DNA of 34,850 nucleotides from Sediminibacterium sp. (GTDB taxonomy: Bacteria; Bacteroidota; Bacteroidia; Chitinophagales; Chitinophagaceae). The translations under genes were made by a program, and so were the position numbers. The stretch covers positions 1-34,850 of the forward strand of contig JAIYCS010000042.1 in the NCBI GenBank assembly GCA_027487895.1, written 5' to 3'. The notes under the pieces were generated by a model. That model did no database searches, was not told the DNA's origin, and saw only the letters and a list, made by a program, of their open reading frames with translations. The number at the start of each line of letters is the position of its first letter. Positions within the stretch are counted from its first letter, which is position 1. Below, piece after piece: positions 1-10,045 of this stretch.

Positions 1-2
1 AC

Positions 3-395
3 AATCGACCATATTTACTTGAAAAGTTTGACTGTATATATGGTGATAAAAATATATATAGTACCGTTCGTGACCTTTTATTGTGGGATAAAGCCTTGTA
101 CCAGGGTGCTTTTGTTAGTCAAACCACTTTGCAAATGGCATTTGAGCCCGGAAGTAATGAACGACCCTCTATACATAACTATGGTTTAGGGTGGCGCATG
201 TTAAATCAGCCAGATCAAAAAATTATATATCATAATGGTTGGTGGCATGGAAACAATGCTGTATTTAGTAGATTCATCAAGGACACGGCGACCATAATCG
301 TATTAGGAAATAGATTTAACCGTAATATCTACAAAGCCAAGAACATAGCAGGTTCATTTTTATCAGGCTTTGATTCCACATCCTTGGCCGAATAA
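3..395 (+). CDS. Serine hydrolase / beta-lactamase-family protein, C-terminal fragment (5' end outside window)
   Basis: Open frame from base 3 through the stop at 395. Translation STVRDLLLWDKALYQG...YGLGWRM...HNGWWHGNNAVFSRF..TIIVLGN resembles the C-terminus of class C beta-lactamase-like serine hydrolases. The ORF-track start at 81 is a TTG inside the frame. Confidence 0.8.
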   Translation, partial: NRPYLLEKFDCIYGDKNIYSTVRDLLLWDKALYQGAFVSQTTLQMAFEPGSNERPSIHNYGLGWRMLNQPDQKIIYHNGWWHGNNAVFSRFIKDTATIIVLGNRFNRNIYKAKNIAGSFLSGFDSTSLAE

Positions 396-462
396 TGAAT
401 CATATACCTAAAAACTTTAAACAAACTGGGGGGCAAATTGGGTGATTTTAAGCCAATTACCC

Positions 463-470
463 TATTTTTG
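463..470 (+). promoter_or_regulatory. Candidate Bacteroidota -7 element (TATTTTTG, consensus TAnnTTTG) upstream of hppA
   Basis: TATTTTTG about 42 bp before the hppA ATG, with TTG at 438-440 as a possible -33 element. Confidence 0.45.
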
Positions 471-511
471 CAGACTTTTAAAATCTAATTTTTTACTAGA
501 TCCAATCGATT

Positions 512-2926
512 ATGAACAACATGTTGTTTTATGCCGTACCGGCAATGGGACTTATCGGTCTACTTTACACATTAATCAAATTTGTATGGGTTTCTAAGCA
601 AGATGCTGGTAATCCTAGAATGAAAGAAATCAGTGATTTCATTGCTGAGGGTGCTATGGCATTCTTAAAAGCAGAGTGGAAAATCCTTGCTTATTTCGTT
701 GTAATTGTTGCCTTATTACTTGGTTTTATGGCAAATACCAATGAGTCAAGCCATTGGAGTATTGCAATTTCATTCATTATTGGTGCTGTTTTCAGTGCTA
801 CAGCTGGTTACATTGGAATGAAAGTTGCTACAAAAGCAAACGTTCGTACTGCTGAAGCTGCTAAAACGAGTTTATCACGTGCCCTTAAAGTATCATTTAC
901 AGGTGGTTCTGTAATGGGACTTGGCGTATCTGGTTTAGCTGTTTTAGGTTTAGGTGGTTTATTTTTAATTATCAAACATTTCTTCTCTCCAGATGGTGAT
1001 GCAGAAGGTATGTTACGTACCATAGAAATTTTAACTGGATTCTCTTTAGGTGCTGAGTCTATCGCTTTATTTGCGCGTGTAGGTGGTGGTATTTATACCA
1101 AAGCTGCAGACGTTGGAGCAGATTTAGTAGGTAAAGTTGAAGCTGGTATTCCTGAAGATGATCCTCGTAACCCTGCAACTATTGCAGATAACGTAGGTGA
1201 CAACGTTGGTGACGTTGCAGGTATGGGTGCCGATTTATTTGGTTCTTATGTTGCAACTGTATTAGCAACAATGGTTTTAGGTCAAGAAGTAACAGGTGCT
1301 GATAAAGCGCCACTGGTAGATGCTTTTGGTGGTCTATCTCCTATTTTATTACCAATGCTAATTGCTGGTATCGGTATTATTTTATCAATCATTGGTACCT
1401 TATTTGTAAGAATTAGTGATAAAGCAGGTTTAAATACTGCAACTGTGCAAAATGCACTGAACATGGGTAACTATGGTTCTATGATTTTAACTGCAGTGGT
1501 ATGTTATTTCTTAGTAGGAAACGTATTACCTGAAACCATGTATTTACGTGGCTTAGAATTCACAAGAAACGGTGTAATTGGTGCGATTGGTGTAGGTCTT
1601 GTAGTAGGTGTGTTAATGAGTATTATTACTGAATATTACACTGCAATGGGTAAGCGTCCAGTATTAAGTATCATTAAACAATCAAGCACAGGTCATGCAA
1701 CAAATATTATTGGTGGTTTAGCAATTGGTATGGAGTCTACTTTCTTACCAATTTTAGTATTAGCTGCTGGTATCTTTGGTTCTTTCTATTGTGCAGGTTT
1801 ATACGGTGTGGCTATTGCTGCTGCAGGTATGATGGCAACAACGGGTATGCAACTTGCGATTGATGCTTTTGGTCCTATCGCAGATAATGCTGGTGGTATC
1901 GCTGAAATGAGTGAGTTACCAGCCGAAGTGCGTGAAAAAACAGATATTTTAGATGCCGTTGGTAATACAACAGCTGCAAGTGGTAAAGGTTTTGCCATTG
2001 CTTCTGCTGCATTAACTTCACTTGCATTATTTGCTGCGTTTGTGGGTGTTGCAATGCCTGATAACCAGCACATCGATATTTACAAAGCCGACGTATTAGC
2101 TGCCTTATTTGTAGGTGGTATGATTCCTTTCATCTTCTCTTCTTTAGCGATTAGAGCGGTTGGTGAAGCAGCTATGAGTATGGTGGAAGAAGTTCGTCGT
2201 CAGTTCCGTACCATTCCTGGAATTATGGAAGGTACAGGTAAGCCAGAATACGATAAGTGTGTGGCGATCTCTACTGAGGCATCTCTTAAAAAAATGATGT
2301 TACCTGGTGCTATCACTATTGTGTCTCCTTTATTAGTTGGATTCTTATTAGGCCCAGAAGCGCTTGGTGGTTTCTTAGCAGGTGCTACTGTAAGTGGTGT
2401 GTTAATGGGAATTTTCCAAAACAACGCAGGTGGTGCTTGGGATAATGCTAAAAAATCTTTTGAGAAAGGTGTTGAAATTAACGGTGAGATGTTCTACAAA
2501 AAATCTGAACCACACAAAGCATCTGTAACAGGTGATACGGTGGGTGATCCATTTAAGGATACATCAGGTCCATCAATGAATATCTTGATTAAGTTAATGT
2601 CAATTGTTTCTTTAGTAATTGCGCCAACGCTTGCTAAAATGCACCCAACATCTGGTGCAACTGTAACAAAAACACAAACAGTAGAAATGTCAATTATTAG
2701 CACCGATACTTCTGCTAATGCTATTGATACTGCAAATACAGTTACCATTTCTGCAGATTCTAAAACACTAGTGCAAGCTTTACAAGAAGATGGTTTAGCA
2801 CCAAAAGACAATGTAAAGATTGAAGTGAAAGATGGTAACATTTCTGTAAATGGTAAAGCACTTACTCCAGAACAAAATGAAAAATACAAAAGTTATTTGC
2901 ACATTAAAATGGCAGTTAAACAATAA
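512..2926 (+). CDS. hppA: Membrane-bound ion-translocating inorganic pyrophosphatase with C-terminal extension
   Basis: 804 aa. Contains [57 protein letters not shown] and [16 protein letters not shown], typical of K+-dependent membrane PPases. Confidence 0.97.
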   Translation: MNNMLFYAVPAMGLIGLLYTLIKFVWVSKQDAGNPRMKEISDFIAEGAMAFLKAEWKILAYFVVIVALLLGFMANTNESSHWSIAISFIIGAVFSATAGYIGMKVATKANVRTAEAAKTSLSRALKVSFTGGSVMGLGVSGLAVLGLGGLFLIIKHFFSPDGDAEGMLRTIEILTGFSLGAESIALFARVGGGIYTKAADVGADLVGKVEAGIPEDDPRNPATIADNVGDNVGDVAGMGADLFGSYVATVLATMVLGQEVTGADKAPLVDAFGGLSPILLPMLIAGIGIILSIIGTLFVRISDKAGLNTATVQNALNMGNYGSMILTAVVCYFLVGNVLPETMYLRGLEFTRNGVIGAIGVGLVVGVLMSIITEYYTAMGKRPVLSIIKQSSTGHATNIIGGLAIGMESTFLPILVLAAGIFGSFYCAGLYGVAIAAAGMMATTGMQLAIDAFGPIADNAGGIAEMSELPAEVREKTDILDAVGNTTAASGKGFAIASAALTSLALFAAFVGVAMPDNQHIDIYKADVLAALFVGGMIPFIFSSLAIRAVGEAAMSMVEEVRRQFRTIPGIMEGTGKPEYDKCVAISTEASLKKMMLPGAITIVSPLLVGFLLGPEALGGFLAGATVSGVLMGIFQNNAGGAWDNAKKSFEKGVEINGEMFYKKSEPHKASVTGDTVGDPFKDTSGPSMNILIKLMSIVSLVIAPTLAKMHPTSGATVTKTQTVEMSIISTDTSANAIDTANTVTISADSKTLVQALQEDGLAPKDNVKIEVKDGNISVNGKALTPEQNEKYKSYLHIKMAVKQ

Positions 2927-2947
2927 CTTTTAAAGTATACGAATTTA

Positions 2948-2977
2948 AATCCCTCCTCTTTTGGAGGGATTTTTTTT
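2948..2977 (+). terminator. Rho-independent terminator after hppA
   Basis: Stem AAATCCCTCC / GGAGGGATTT with loop TCTTTT, followed by a T-tract. Confidence 0.85.
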
Positions 2978-3002
2978 GTACTATTGTAATACAAATTTTG
3001 GT

Positions 3003-3326
3003 ATGGGAAAATATATAAAGCCTACAGAAAAAGAGTTTGAGATATTATCTGTTCTATGGCAGGAAGGTTCGGCGTCTGTAAAAAAAGTACATGAAATATT
3101 GGCTTCAAAAACAGGTTACACCACTACTTTAAAGCTCATGCAAATTATGTTTGAAAAAGGTATTGTAAAAAGAGATACAACGACCAAACAGCATATTTAT
3201 AAAGCAAATTATACCAAAGACCAGGCAAAGGAATTTAAGGTAAAGCAAATTCTTTCTAACTTTTTTGACGATGATAAGGCTTTACTGATTGCTTATTTAT
3301 CGGAACCAGTTACCACAAATTCTTAG
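3003..3326 (+). CDS. BlaI/MecI/CopY-family winged-helix repressor, short C-terminus
   Basis: PTEKEFEILSVLWQEGSASVKKVHEIL...YTTTLKLMQIMFEKGIVKRD..KQHIYKA is the BlaI DNA-binding signature. Start taken as ATG 3003 because the ORF-track start at 2961 lies in the hppA terminator. Confidence 0.85.
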   Translation: MGKYIKPTEKEFEILSVLWQEGSASVKKVHEILASKTGYTTTLKLMQIMFEKGIVKRDTTTKQHIYKANYTKDQAKEFKVKQILSNFFDDDKALLIAYLSEPVTTNS

Positions 3327-4332
3327 GACACCAATCACCATATTTATTACCCAACTGAAATCCTATCAGAATTTCATGTGTTCCTCTACTCACTGTATTT
3401 AGAGAAGATGTAACAAAGTCGTAAGAGTAGCCAATATTGATATTGTTGTTTACATTAAAACCAACCATACCTGCATAACCCTCTTTAAAACGGTACGATC
3501 CTCCAAACCAAATTAAATCTTGGTACATGAGTTTTGCATTGATGTCCATACCGATAGGTAAAGGACTAATGTATCTGATAAGTGCAGATGGCAACAAACT
3601 TAAGTCTTCAGAAACTTGTAAACGATATCCTGCGCTTAAAAAAATATGCGGCACTAGCTTTCCTTGCGTGAGGTAAACTTTATTATCTGAAAATGCTACG
3701 TTTTGTGGTACAATTTGTTGAGCCGATAAACCAACAAAATAATCATTAGAATACAACCATAAGCCCGCACTAATATCTGGTTTAATGGTATTGATAAGTC
3801 CACTCGCTCCTACTGCAGGATCAATAACGGTGTTACCAAAATTTAATTTACTGGTATTTAACGTTAAATTGGTCATACCTGCTGATACGCCAAATGATAA
3901 AGTAGTTTGTGCTGCAATACCTCTGTGATATGCGTAGGTACCATAGGCAGCAAATCTATTAAGTGGTCCTGTTTGATCGTTTAAAACGGTAAAGCCAACT
4001 CCATGGTGTGGTTCTGGTGCTTGATAATTTTGCCAGTAAGCTCTTCCCCTTGGATTTTCGCCTGGCGCAGACATACTGGTAGGATTTGAAGAAGCGTATC
4101 CTTGTTTTTTAAGCGGTCCATGAAAAGTTAAATAAGTAGTAACTGGAGCATCCTGTACACCCTGCCACTGAATACGGTGCGATGTTTTTACATCCCAATA
4201 ATTTTCTATGCCAGCAAGTGCTGGATTAATTAAAAAGTTGTTTAAAATATACTGTGTATAGTATGGACGTTGTTGCGCCACACTTAACAGAGGCAGTATA
4301 AAAACAAAGCATATAACAATCAACTTTTTCAT
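3310..4332 (-). CDS. PorP/SprF-family type IX secretion system membrane protein
   Basis: Signal peptide, then QQRPYYTQYILNNFLINPALAGIENYWDVKTSHRIQWQGVQDAPVTTYLTFHGPL, a PorP/SprF hallmark. The ORF-track start at 4338 is GTG; ATG at 4332 is more likely. Confidence 0.93.
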   Translation of the reverse strand: MKKLIVICFVFILPLLSVAQQRPYYTQYILNNFLINPALAGIENYWDVKTSHRIQWQGVQDAPVTTYLTFHGPLKKQGYASSNPTSMSAPGENPRGRAYWQNYQAPEPHHGVGFTVLNDQTGPLNRFAAYGTYAYHRGIAAQTTLSFGVSAGMTNLTLNTSKLNFGNTVIDPAVGASGLINTIKPDISAGLWLYSNDYFVGLSAQQIVPQNVAFSDNKVYLTQGKLVPHIFLSAGYRLQVSEDLSLLPSALIRYISPLPIGMDINAKLMYQDLIWFGGSYRFKEGYAGMVGFNVNNNINIGYSYDFVTSSLNTVSRGTHEILIGFQLGNKYGDWCPKNLW

Positions 4333-4337
4333 GTTCA

Positions 4338-7300
4338 CTATTTTATAATGGTCACTGACCCTGTTATTATTTTTCGTCCATTTTTAGGATTGATAATATA
4401 GTAGTACGTACCAATGGGTAAAGGGTTTCCGTTGTACTGTCCATTCCAAGGTTTATCATACCCCACCGATTTAAACACGGGCTGTCCGTATCTATTGTAT
4501 ACATCAATGGTTGCGCCAGGGTAGCTTTCTAAATATTTTATTACCCAGTTGTCATTAATGCCATCCCCATTTGGAGAAAATGCGTTGGGCACTTCTGGTG
4601 CGAGTAATAGTTTAATAAATATATCATCCGTTACCATGCAACCACCTAGTCCGGTGAGTTCTAGTGTGTACGTTACATCACCAAGTGGCGTGGTGCGTGG
4701 TACGGCAGCGGTATCATTATTTAAATATAGGGCTGGCTTCCATTTGTAGGTAAGGTTATTGCCAAACACAAATGCAGGTTTAATAAGCGCTGTACCACCT
4801 TCTAGTATTTTAAAATCGGGCCCTAGATTCAGGTGCGGATACGGGAATGAAGTAACCGTTTTAGAAACGGTATCACTCACGCAGTTTTGTCCATTAAAGC
4901 CATATAGTTTGATGGTAAAAATGCCAGAGTCTCTAAAACGTTTGTTTGGATTTTGAACACTAGATGCATCGGATTGTCCTAAATCCCATACCCATTTATT
5001 GATAGGACTTGATTTACCATCCGACTGATCTGTAAAGTTTATTACATCACCCATACAAATACTATCTGGGCTAATGGTAAAGGCTGCCTTAGGTTGCGGA
5101 TAAATGGTAGTAAGCACCTGCGTTAAAGAGTCTATACAGTTGTTATTGGTGGTAACAACAAGTTTTACGTTTACGGGGCCTACGGCGCTGTATTTGTGGG
5201 TTGGATCCTTGCTTGTAGAACCTGCACTATTGTTAGGATCACCAAAGCTCCATGCGTATTTAAAACTAGCTTCCGAACCATCTACGATGCTAGAGCTATT
5301 GGTAAAGGTTCCATTACCATCCGGTAAACAAATGCTTGGTAAGCTAAAGGCAGGCTTAGGTAATGGATTTACTTTTACAAGTTGTGTATTAAGTACCGAT
5401 ACACACCCACTATCGGTGGTTACCTTTAGTGATACGGTATAGGTTTTAGTGGTATCAAATATTTTATTAAACACAGCCCCCGATGTTTTAGAAGATGTAG
5501 TTCCATCTCCAAAATCCCAGGCCCATGAAACTATGTTACTAAAATTAGCTACGGAACTATCTGTAAATACAAGGTTGTTTTTTTCGCAACTAGGAAGCCC
5601 AGCACCCCACTTAGCAGTAGGTGAAGGCCATACTGTAATATTTTGTGTAGCAGAGTCTTTACAGCCTATTACACTAGATGTGTACATGTATTGAATGGTA
5701 TAAGTGCCCACGCCCGCAGTAACAGGATTAAACACACCTGTACCGCTCACACCTGTTCCGGAATAAGCAAAACTGCCTGGTACATTGTTATCAAAACTAG
5801 CTTGTGTAATTTGACGAGCAGCTGCTTCGTTACAAATACCCGGCATGGTGGTAAAACTTACTTTAGGACTTTGGTTAACTGTAGCAGTTTTAGCAATAGA
5901 CTTACTACAACTAGCGGCGTTACCAGAAAAAGCTTTTAGGGTAATGGTATAATTTTTGGTAGCCGGGGTTTGAAAATTAGGATAACGAAAAGCGTATACC
6001 TTACCATTAAAAGGCGCTTCATCAATTGTTTTTTTAGTAAGATCGTTAGCATCCCAAAAAATCTCGAGCCTAGTAACATCACCAAAATCTACCACCGATA
6101 AATTTTTAATCCGAACCGAATCATTGCTACAAAGTTTTGTAGGCGTTAGTATCTCAAAATCAGGTGTTGGATTAGCACCATTAACGGTAAAGCTACTCGT
6201 TAACGAATCTACACAACCAAAAGAAGTGACCTTAAGAGACACACTATACACCGCCGACTTATTGTATTTTAAGGATGGATTTTTAGCTGTTAACTGCGCT
6301 GGTGTAAAAGTAGGGCCAGGTGTAATAGCAGGGCTTCCTGCATTAAAATTCCACTGATACGAAAAGTTTGTAGCACCATCTGCAGATGAAGTTGAATCTG
6401 TAAAAACAGCATTTGCATCATTTAAACAAACTTCGGGTAGCGTAAATCCAACTTTTGGAATGGAATGAATAAGTAGGGGACTCGCCAATTTAAATGTATC
6501 GCTTTTACAGCCAGAACTTGCTTCTGCAATAAGCCATGGATTTCTATTTCCCCAACTAGGGTAGGTTGTTGTTTGAGGTGTAAAACTATTTGAATTGACA
6601 ATGCCTTTTCCGTCATCTAAATTCCAGTAACTTTTTTGTAATGTTCCATTTGATATGGAAGAGGTTTCCGTAAAGTTTATATTAATATTTACGCAAGTAT
6701 TTGTTGTAGCGGTAAATGCGGCAGTTGGCTTAGGCGTTATTTCAATATTTCTTGAAAAAATATCCGATGCACAACCATTTTTAGAAGTTACTCTTAAATC
6801 AACTGCGTACGTCCCAACGGTATTATATTTAATAGGTTTAATAACAGCGCTATTGGTATCAAGGGTGTTTCCGTTTTTAAAATTCCAGTTCCATCTAGCA
6901 CCAGTAATTGCTGGGGTATTAAAATAAACAGAGTCCTGAATACAACCAGTTTGTGTAGATGTAAAATTGGCAAATACACGCTCCGAATTTAACTCAATGG
7001 TTTTTGTAGAAACTCCGCAGGCGGTTGATGCGGAGGTAATAGTGTAAATGCCATCGTTGAGGTTGGTGAAATTATTGATAACCAAATTAGCGCCAGTGCT
7101 AGAAAAGTTATTAGGCCCTGTCCATGTAAAAGTATTAGCGTCTCCCGTTACTGCATTAATAGAAGCTGTGGTATTATAGCAAATGGGTTGATTGTTGGTG
7201 AAAATTTCAGTATTTTTTGTAGCATCAATTAACTGAATAACATTGCTACTAAAATCAGAAAAATAACCATATCGAGCCGTTGAACTCGCTCCACCTTGAA

Positions 7301-8585
7301 TAACGCCTACATGAAATTTACCTTTACTATTTTCAATAAGTGCATTTGCACCACCTGTGATGACAGTAGATGGGATATTTAATCTTGCATACATCCATTC
7401 GTCATTGCTGCCCGTAACTGGGCTAAATAAGCTAGCGTCAATACCTGTGTTACTACCATTGAGTTTAAAATCATTGATGCTATTTTTTGGAGCTAATACA
7501 TTTAAAAAAAAGCTACCTGTGCTTGAAGCCCTAGTAACACTGATACTTTTAGATCCTGTGCATTTGATGGATGGGATGATGGCGCCTCCAAGTTCACAAC
7601 CAAAACCTGTTATATGAAAAATATGAACGGGTTTATCTGAATTAACAAAACAGGAGTTTTCGCTCAAAGATCCTTTGTAATAATCGCCAGCCTGAAGTGT
7701 GGCAACAGTTGCTCCATTTACTTTTATAGCGGTATTGTTTTCGATGGCAAAAACATAATAAAAATCGGGACTGTTAAAGTATCCTTTAATGACAATAAAT
7801 TCTTGTCCTGCAATATTGTCTGGTATAAGTTGGTCGCCAGCTGTATCTGAACAACCTTGTCCCGTATAAAAAAGCGAATCGTCTTTTGTAGAAATACAAA
7901 TGGGTTTATTGGATGTTACTAAAGTGCCACCTGGTCTTTCTGTTGCAGTATTATTGGCAGCAGAACAGGTATAGGTTTCTCCTTTTTGTAAAGTGATCGT
8001 AAACGGAACGCCAGCTGCACGACCAATTAAGTTGCTTTTGGGTGTAATGGTGACCTGTGTATTATTTTCTGTGGCAAGAATAATAAAATCGGTGGTATAT
8101 AATGGAAGCGGTCTTCCTATAAAGCCCATTTGAAAGGGGAGTGTAAATTTTGTGCCGAGTGCATTATTACCTTTTAATGCATAAATATCTCCATTAGAAC
8201 CATTGGCAATATCGTAGTAGCAAGATATGGGGCTATTGGATCTTATGAGTAACCCTTTATTACTAACTGTATTTGGCGTAGCATTTTCTATTTGCGTAAT
8301 TACAGTGGTGAGATTTACGGAGTTAGAGCTATTGGCCGCAATATTTATACTAATCGGGGTAAAGCCCGGATTGGCAGGTTGAGAAATGGTAATCGCAGCG
8401 GCTGAATTGGAAGTTGAAAATCTTAAAAAAATAGGCCTGTCACCATGCGCTTCTTGCAGGTCTGGAGCAGCAAACCAAAAAGTCGTATCGGTTTGGGCAC
8501 TTGTTATTTTACAAAATAAAACAAATGCCAACAAAAAGTAGAGTTGGGGGCTTCTACAGCTCATTATTGCTATTTTCTTGGTCAA
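4338..8585 (-). CDS. Large secreted multidomain adhesin-like protein: IgGFc-binding-like N-terminal region, PKD repeats, type B T9SS C-terminal sorting domain
   Basis: 1415 aa with a signal peptide. Several PKD-like units (WAWDFGDGTTSS..., YAWSFGDPNNSAG...). C-terminal VPNAFSPNGDGINDNWVIKYLESYPGATIDVYNRYGQPVFKSVGYDKPWNGQYNGNPLPIGTYYYII (gliding motility-associated C-terminal domain). Confidence 0.92.
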   Translation of the reverse strand: MTKKIAIMSCRSPQLYFLLAFVLFCKITSAQTDTTFWFAAPDLQEAHGDRPIFLRFSTSNSAAAITISQPANPGFTPISINIAANSSNSVNLTTVITQIENATPNTVSNKGLLIRSNSPISCYYDIANGSNGDIYALKGNNALGTKFTLPFQMGFIGRPLPLYTTDFIILATENNTQVTITPKSNLIGRAAGVPFTITLQKGETYTCSAANNTATERPGGTLVTSNKPICISTKDDSLFYTGQGCSDTAGDQLIPDNIAGQEFIVIKGYFNSPDFYYVFAIENNTAIKVNGATVATLQAGDYYKGSLSENSCFVNSDKPVHIFHITGFGCELGGAIIPSIKCTGSKSISVTRASSTGSFFLNVLAPKNSINDFKLNGSNTGIDASLFSPVTGSNDEWMYARLNIPSTVITGGANALIENSKGKFHVGVIQGGASSTARYGYFSDFSSNVIQLIDATKNTEIFTNNQPICYNTTASINAVTGDANTFTWTGPNNFSSTGANLVINNFTNLNDGIYTITSASTACGVSTKTIELNSERVFANFTSTQTGCIQDSVYFNTPAITGARWNWNFKNGNTLDTNSAVIKPIKYNTVGTYAVDLRVTSKNGCASDIFSRNIEITPKPTAAFTATTNTCVNININFTETSSISNGTLQKSYWNLDDGKGIVNSNSFTPQTTTYPSWGNRNPWLIAEASSGCKSDTFKLASPLLIHSIPKVGFTLPEVCLNDANAVFTDSTSSADGATNFSYQWNFNAGSPAITPGPTFTPAQLTAKNPSLKYNKSAVYSVSLKVTSFGCVDSLTSSFTVNGANPTPDFEILTPTKLCSNDSVRIKNLSVVDFGDVTRLEIFWDANDLTKKTIDEAPFNGKVYAFRYPNFQTPATKNYTITLKAFSGNAASCSKSIAKTATVNQSPKVSFTTMPGICNEAAARQITQASFDNNVPGSFAYSGTGVSGTGVFNPVTAGVGTYTIQYMYTSSVIGCKDSATQNITVWPSPTAKWGAGLPSCEKNNLVFTDSSVANFSNIVSWAWDFGDGTTSSKTSGAVFNKIFDTTKTYTVSLKVTTDSGCVSVLNTQLVKVNPLPKPAFSLPSICLPDGNGTFTNSSSIVDGSEASFKYAWSFGDPNNSAGSTSKDPTHKYSAVGPVNVKLVVTTNNNCIDSLTQVLTTIYPQPKAAFTISPDSICMGDVINFTDQSDGKSSPINKWVWDLGQSDASSVQNPNKRFRDSGIFTIKLYGFNGQNCVSDTVSKTVTSFPYPHLNLGPDFKILEGGTALIKPAFVFGNNLTYKWKPALYLNNDTAAVPRTTPLGDVTYTLELTGLGGCMVTDDIFIKLLLAPEVPNAFSPNGDGINDNWVIKYLESYPGATIDVYNRYGQPVFKSVGYDKPWNGQYNGNPLPIGTYYYIINPKNGRKIITGSVTIIK

Positions 8586-8680
8586 TTTTCAAATCTTGCT
8601 CATTCTGTCCTGCAAACTACTTAAAACGGCCTTAAAATTGTCATAATTTATTTATCTTGAACACCTTAAAACTATTTATA

Positions 8681-10036
8681 ATGAAAAGACGCAACTTTCT
8701 AAAAAATAGCAGCCTTGCTGCGGCTTCAGTGGCATTTATGCCTAGCGCAAATGTTTTTGCAAATTCATTGGCAAGTAATGTCAAAATTGGCATTATTGGG
8801 GTAGGATTAAGAGGTCAAGGCCATCTAGACTTACTTCTAAGACGCAAAGATGTTGACGTTGTTGCTATTTGTGATATTAGCGACTATATGCTAAATAGTG
8901 CAAAAGAAGACATTACTAAGTCTGGTAAAAAAATGCCAGCCATCTATACTGGCGATAATTATGCCTGGAAGCGTATGTTGGAAAAAGAAAAACTAGATGG
9001 TGTTGTCATTGCTACACCATGGGAGTGGCATAAACCTATGATTATTGGCTCATTAGAAGCGGGTGTAAAATATGTTGGTTCCGAAGTATGTATTGGACTT
9101 AGTTTACAAGATCACTGGGATGTTGTAAAAGCAGCAGAGCGATACAATGCTCAAGTTATGATGCTTGAAAATGTTTGTTACCGCAGAGATGTAATGGCAG
9201 TTTTAAATATGGTGCGTCAGGGATTATTTGGTGAACTCATTCATTTGCAAGGAGGCTATCAACACGATTTAAGAGACGTGAAATTTAACAATGGAAATAA
9301 TCCAGCCAACTCTCCGGTAGAATTTGGTGAAAAAGCTTTTTCGGAAGCGTCTTGGAGAACAGAACATTCGGTACAGCGTAACGGAGACTTATATCCAACA
9401 CATGGCGTTGGCCCAATTGCTAATTACATTAATATTAATAGAGGTAACCGTTTTGTGAACCTATGTTCATTCTCTTCTAAAGCAAGAGGCCTTCATAACC
9501 ACGTAGTTAAAAAAGGTGGCGAAAATCACCCCAATGCAAAAGTTAATTTTAGACTAGGTGATGTCGTTACCACCAATATTCAGTGCGCTAATGGTGAAAC
9601 TATTTTGTTGCAACACGACACCAATTTACCACGTCCATATTCATTAGGATTTAGGGTTCAAGGTACCGAAGGGCTTTGGATGGACGTGAATAAGAGTATT
9701 TACATTCAGGACAAATCGCCTAAATCGCATCAGTGGGAGCCTGCTAAAGAATGGTTGGATAAATATGATCATCCATTATGGGCGCGTTGGAGTAAAGAAA
9801 CCGAAGGTGCTGGTCATGGCGGTATGGACTTTTTTGTCATTCATGCTTTTATTGAATCTATCAAAAATAGTAAGCCAACTCCACTTGATGTATACGATGC
9901 TGCCTCTTGGAGTGCCATTACACCACTTTCTGAACAGTCTATTGCGCTTGGTAATGAAACCATTGCATTTCCTGATTTTACGGGCGGCGAGTGGATGTAT
10001 AGAAAGCCAGTGTTTGCTTTAAATGACAGCTATTAA
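8681..10036 (+). CDS. Gfo/Idh/MocA-fold glycoside hydrolase, GH109-like (alpha-N-acetylgalactosaminidase type), Tat-exported
   Basis: MKRRNFLKNSSLAAASV twin-arginine signal. VKIGIIGVGLRGQGH Rossmann motif. MLENVCYRRDVMAVLNMVRQGLFGELIHLQGGYQHDLRDVKFNNG, FGEKAFSEASWRTEH..RNGDLYPTHGVGP and AGHGGMDFF closely resemble GH109 NAD-dependent glycosidases. ATG 8681 preferred over 8657. Confidence 0.85.
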   Translation: MKRRNFLKNSSLAAASVAFMPSANVFANSLASNVKIGIIGVGLRGQGHLDLLLRRKDVDVVAICDISDYMLNSAKEDITKSGKKMPAIYTGDNYAWKRMLEKEKLDGVVIATPWEWHKPMIIGSLEAGVKYVGSEVCIGLSLQDHWDVVKAAERYNAQVMMLENVCYRRDVMAVLNMVRQGLFGELIHLQGGYQHDLRDVKFNNGNNPANSPVEFGEKAFSEASWRTEHSVQRNGDLYPTHGVGPIANYININRGNRFVNLCSFSSKARGLHNHVVKKGGENHPNAKVNFRLGDVVTTNIQCANGETILLQHDTNLPRPYSLGFRVQGTEGLWMDVNKSIYIQDKSPKSHQWEPAKEWLDKYDHPLWARWSKETEGAGHGGMDFFVIHAFIESIKNSKPTPLDVYDAASWSAITPLSEQSIALGNETIAFPDFTGGEWMYRKPVFALNDSY

Positions 10037-10045
10037 TATTGTAGC

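Noticed and set aside
808-2889. Antisense ORFs across hppA (71, 60, 95, 74 and 131 aa)
   Set aside because: They lie opposite a well conserved coding gene, share its codon periodicity, and have no recognisable domains or start context.
2961-3002. ORF-track N-terminal extension of the BlaI-like protein
   Set aside because: It begins inside the hppA terminator hairpin. ATG 3003 gives the normal BlaI N-terminus.
4549-7617. Antisense and alternative-frame ORFs across the large PKD protein gene
   Set aside because: They are shadow ORFs with low-complexity translations. The minus-strand 1415-aa frame is clearly the real one.
9765-10022. Overlapping + frame ORF within the GH109-like gene
   Set aside because: Out-of-frame shadow with no domain similarity.
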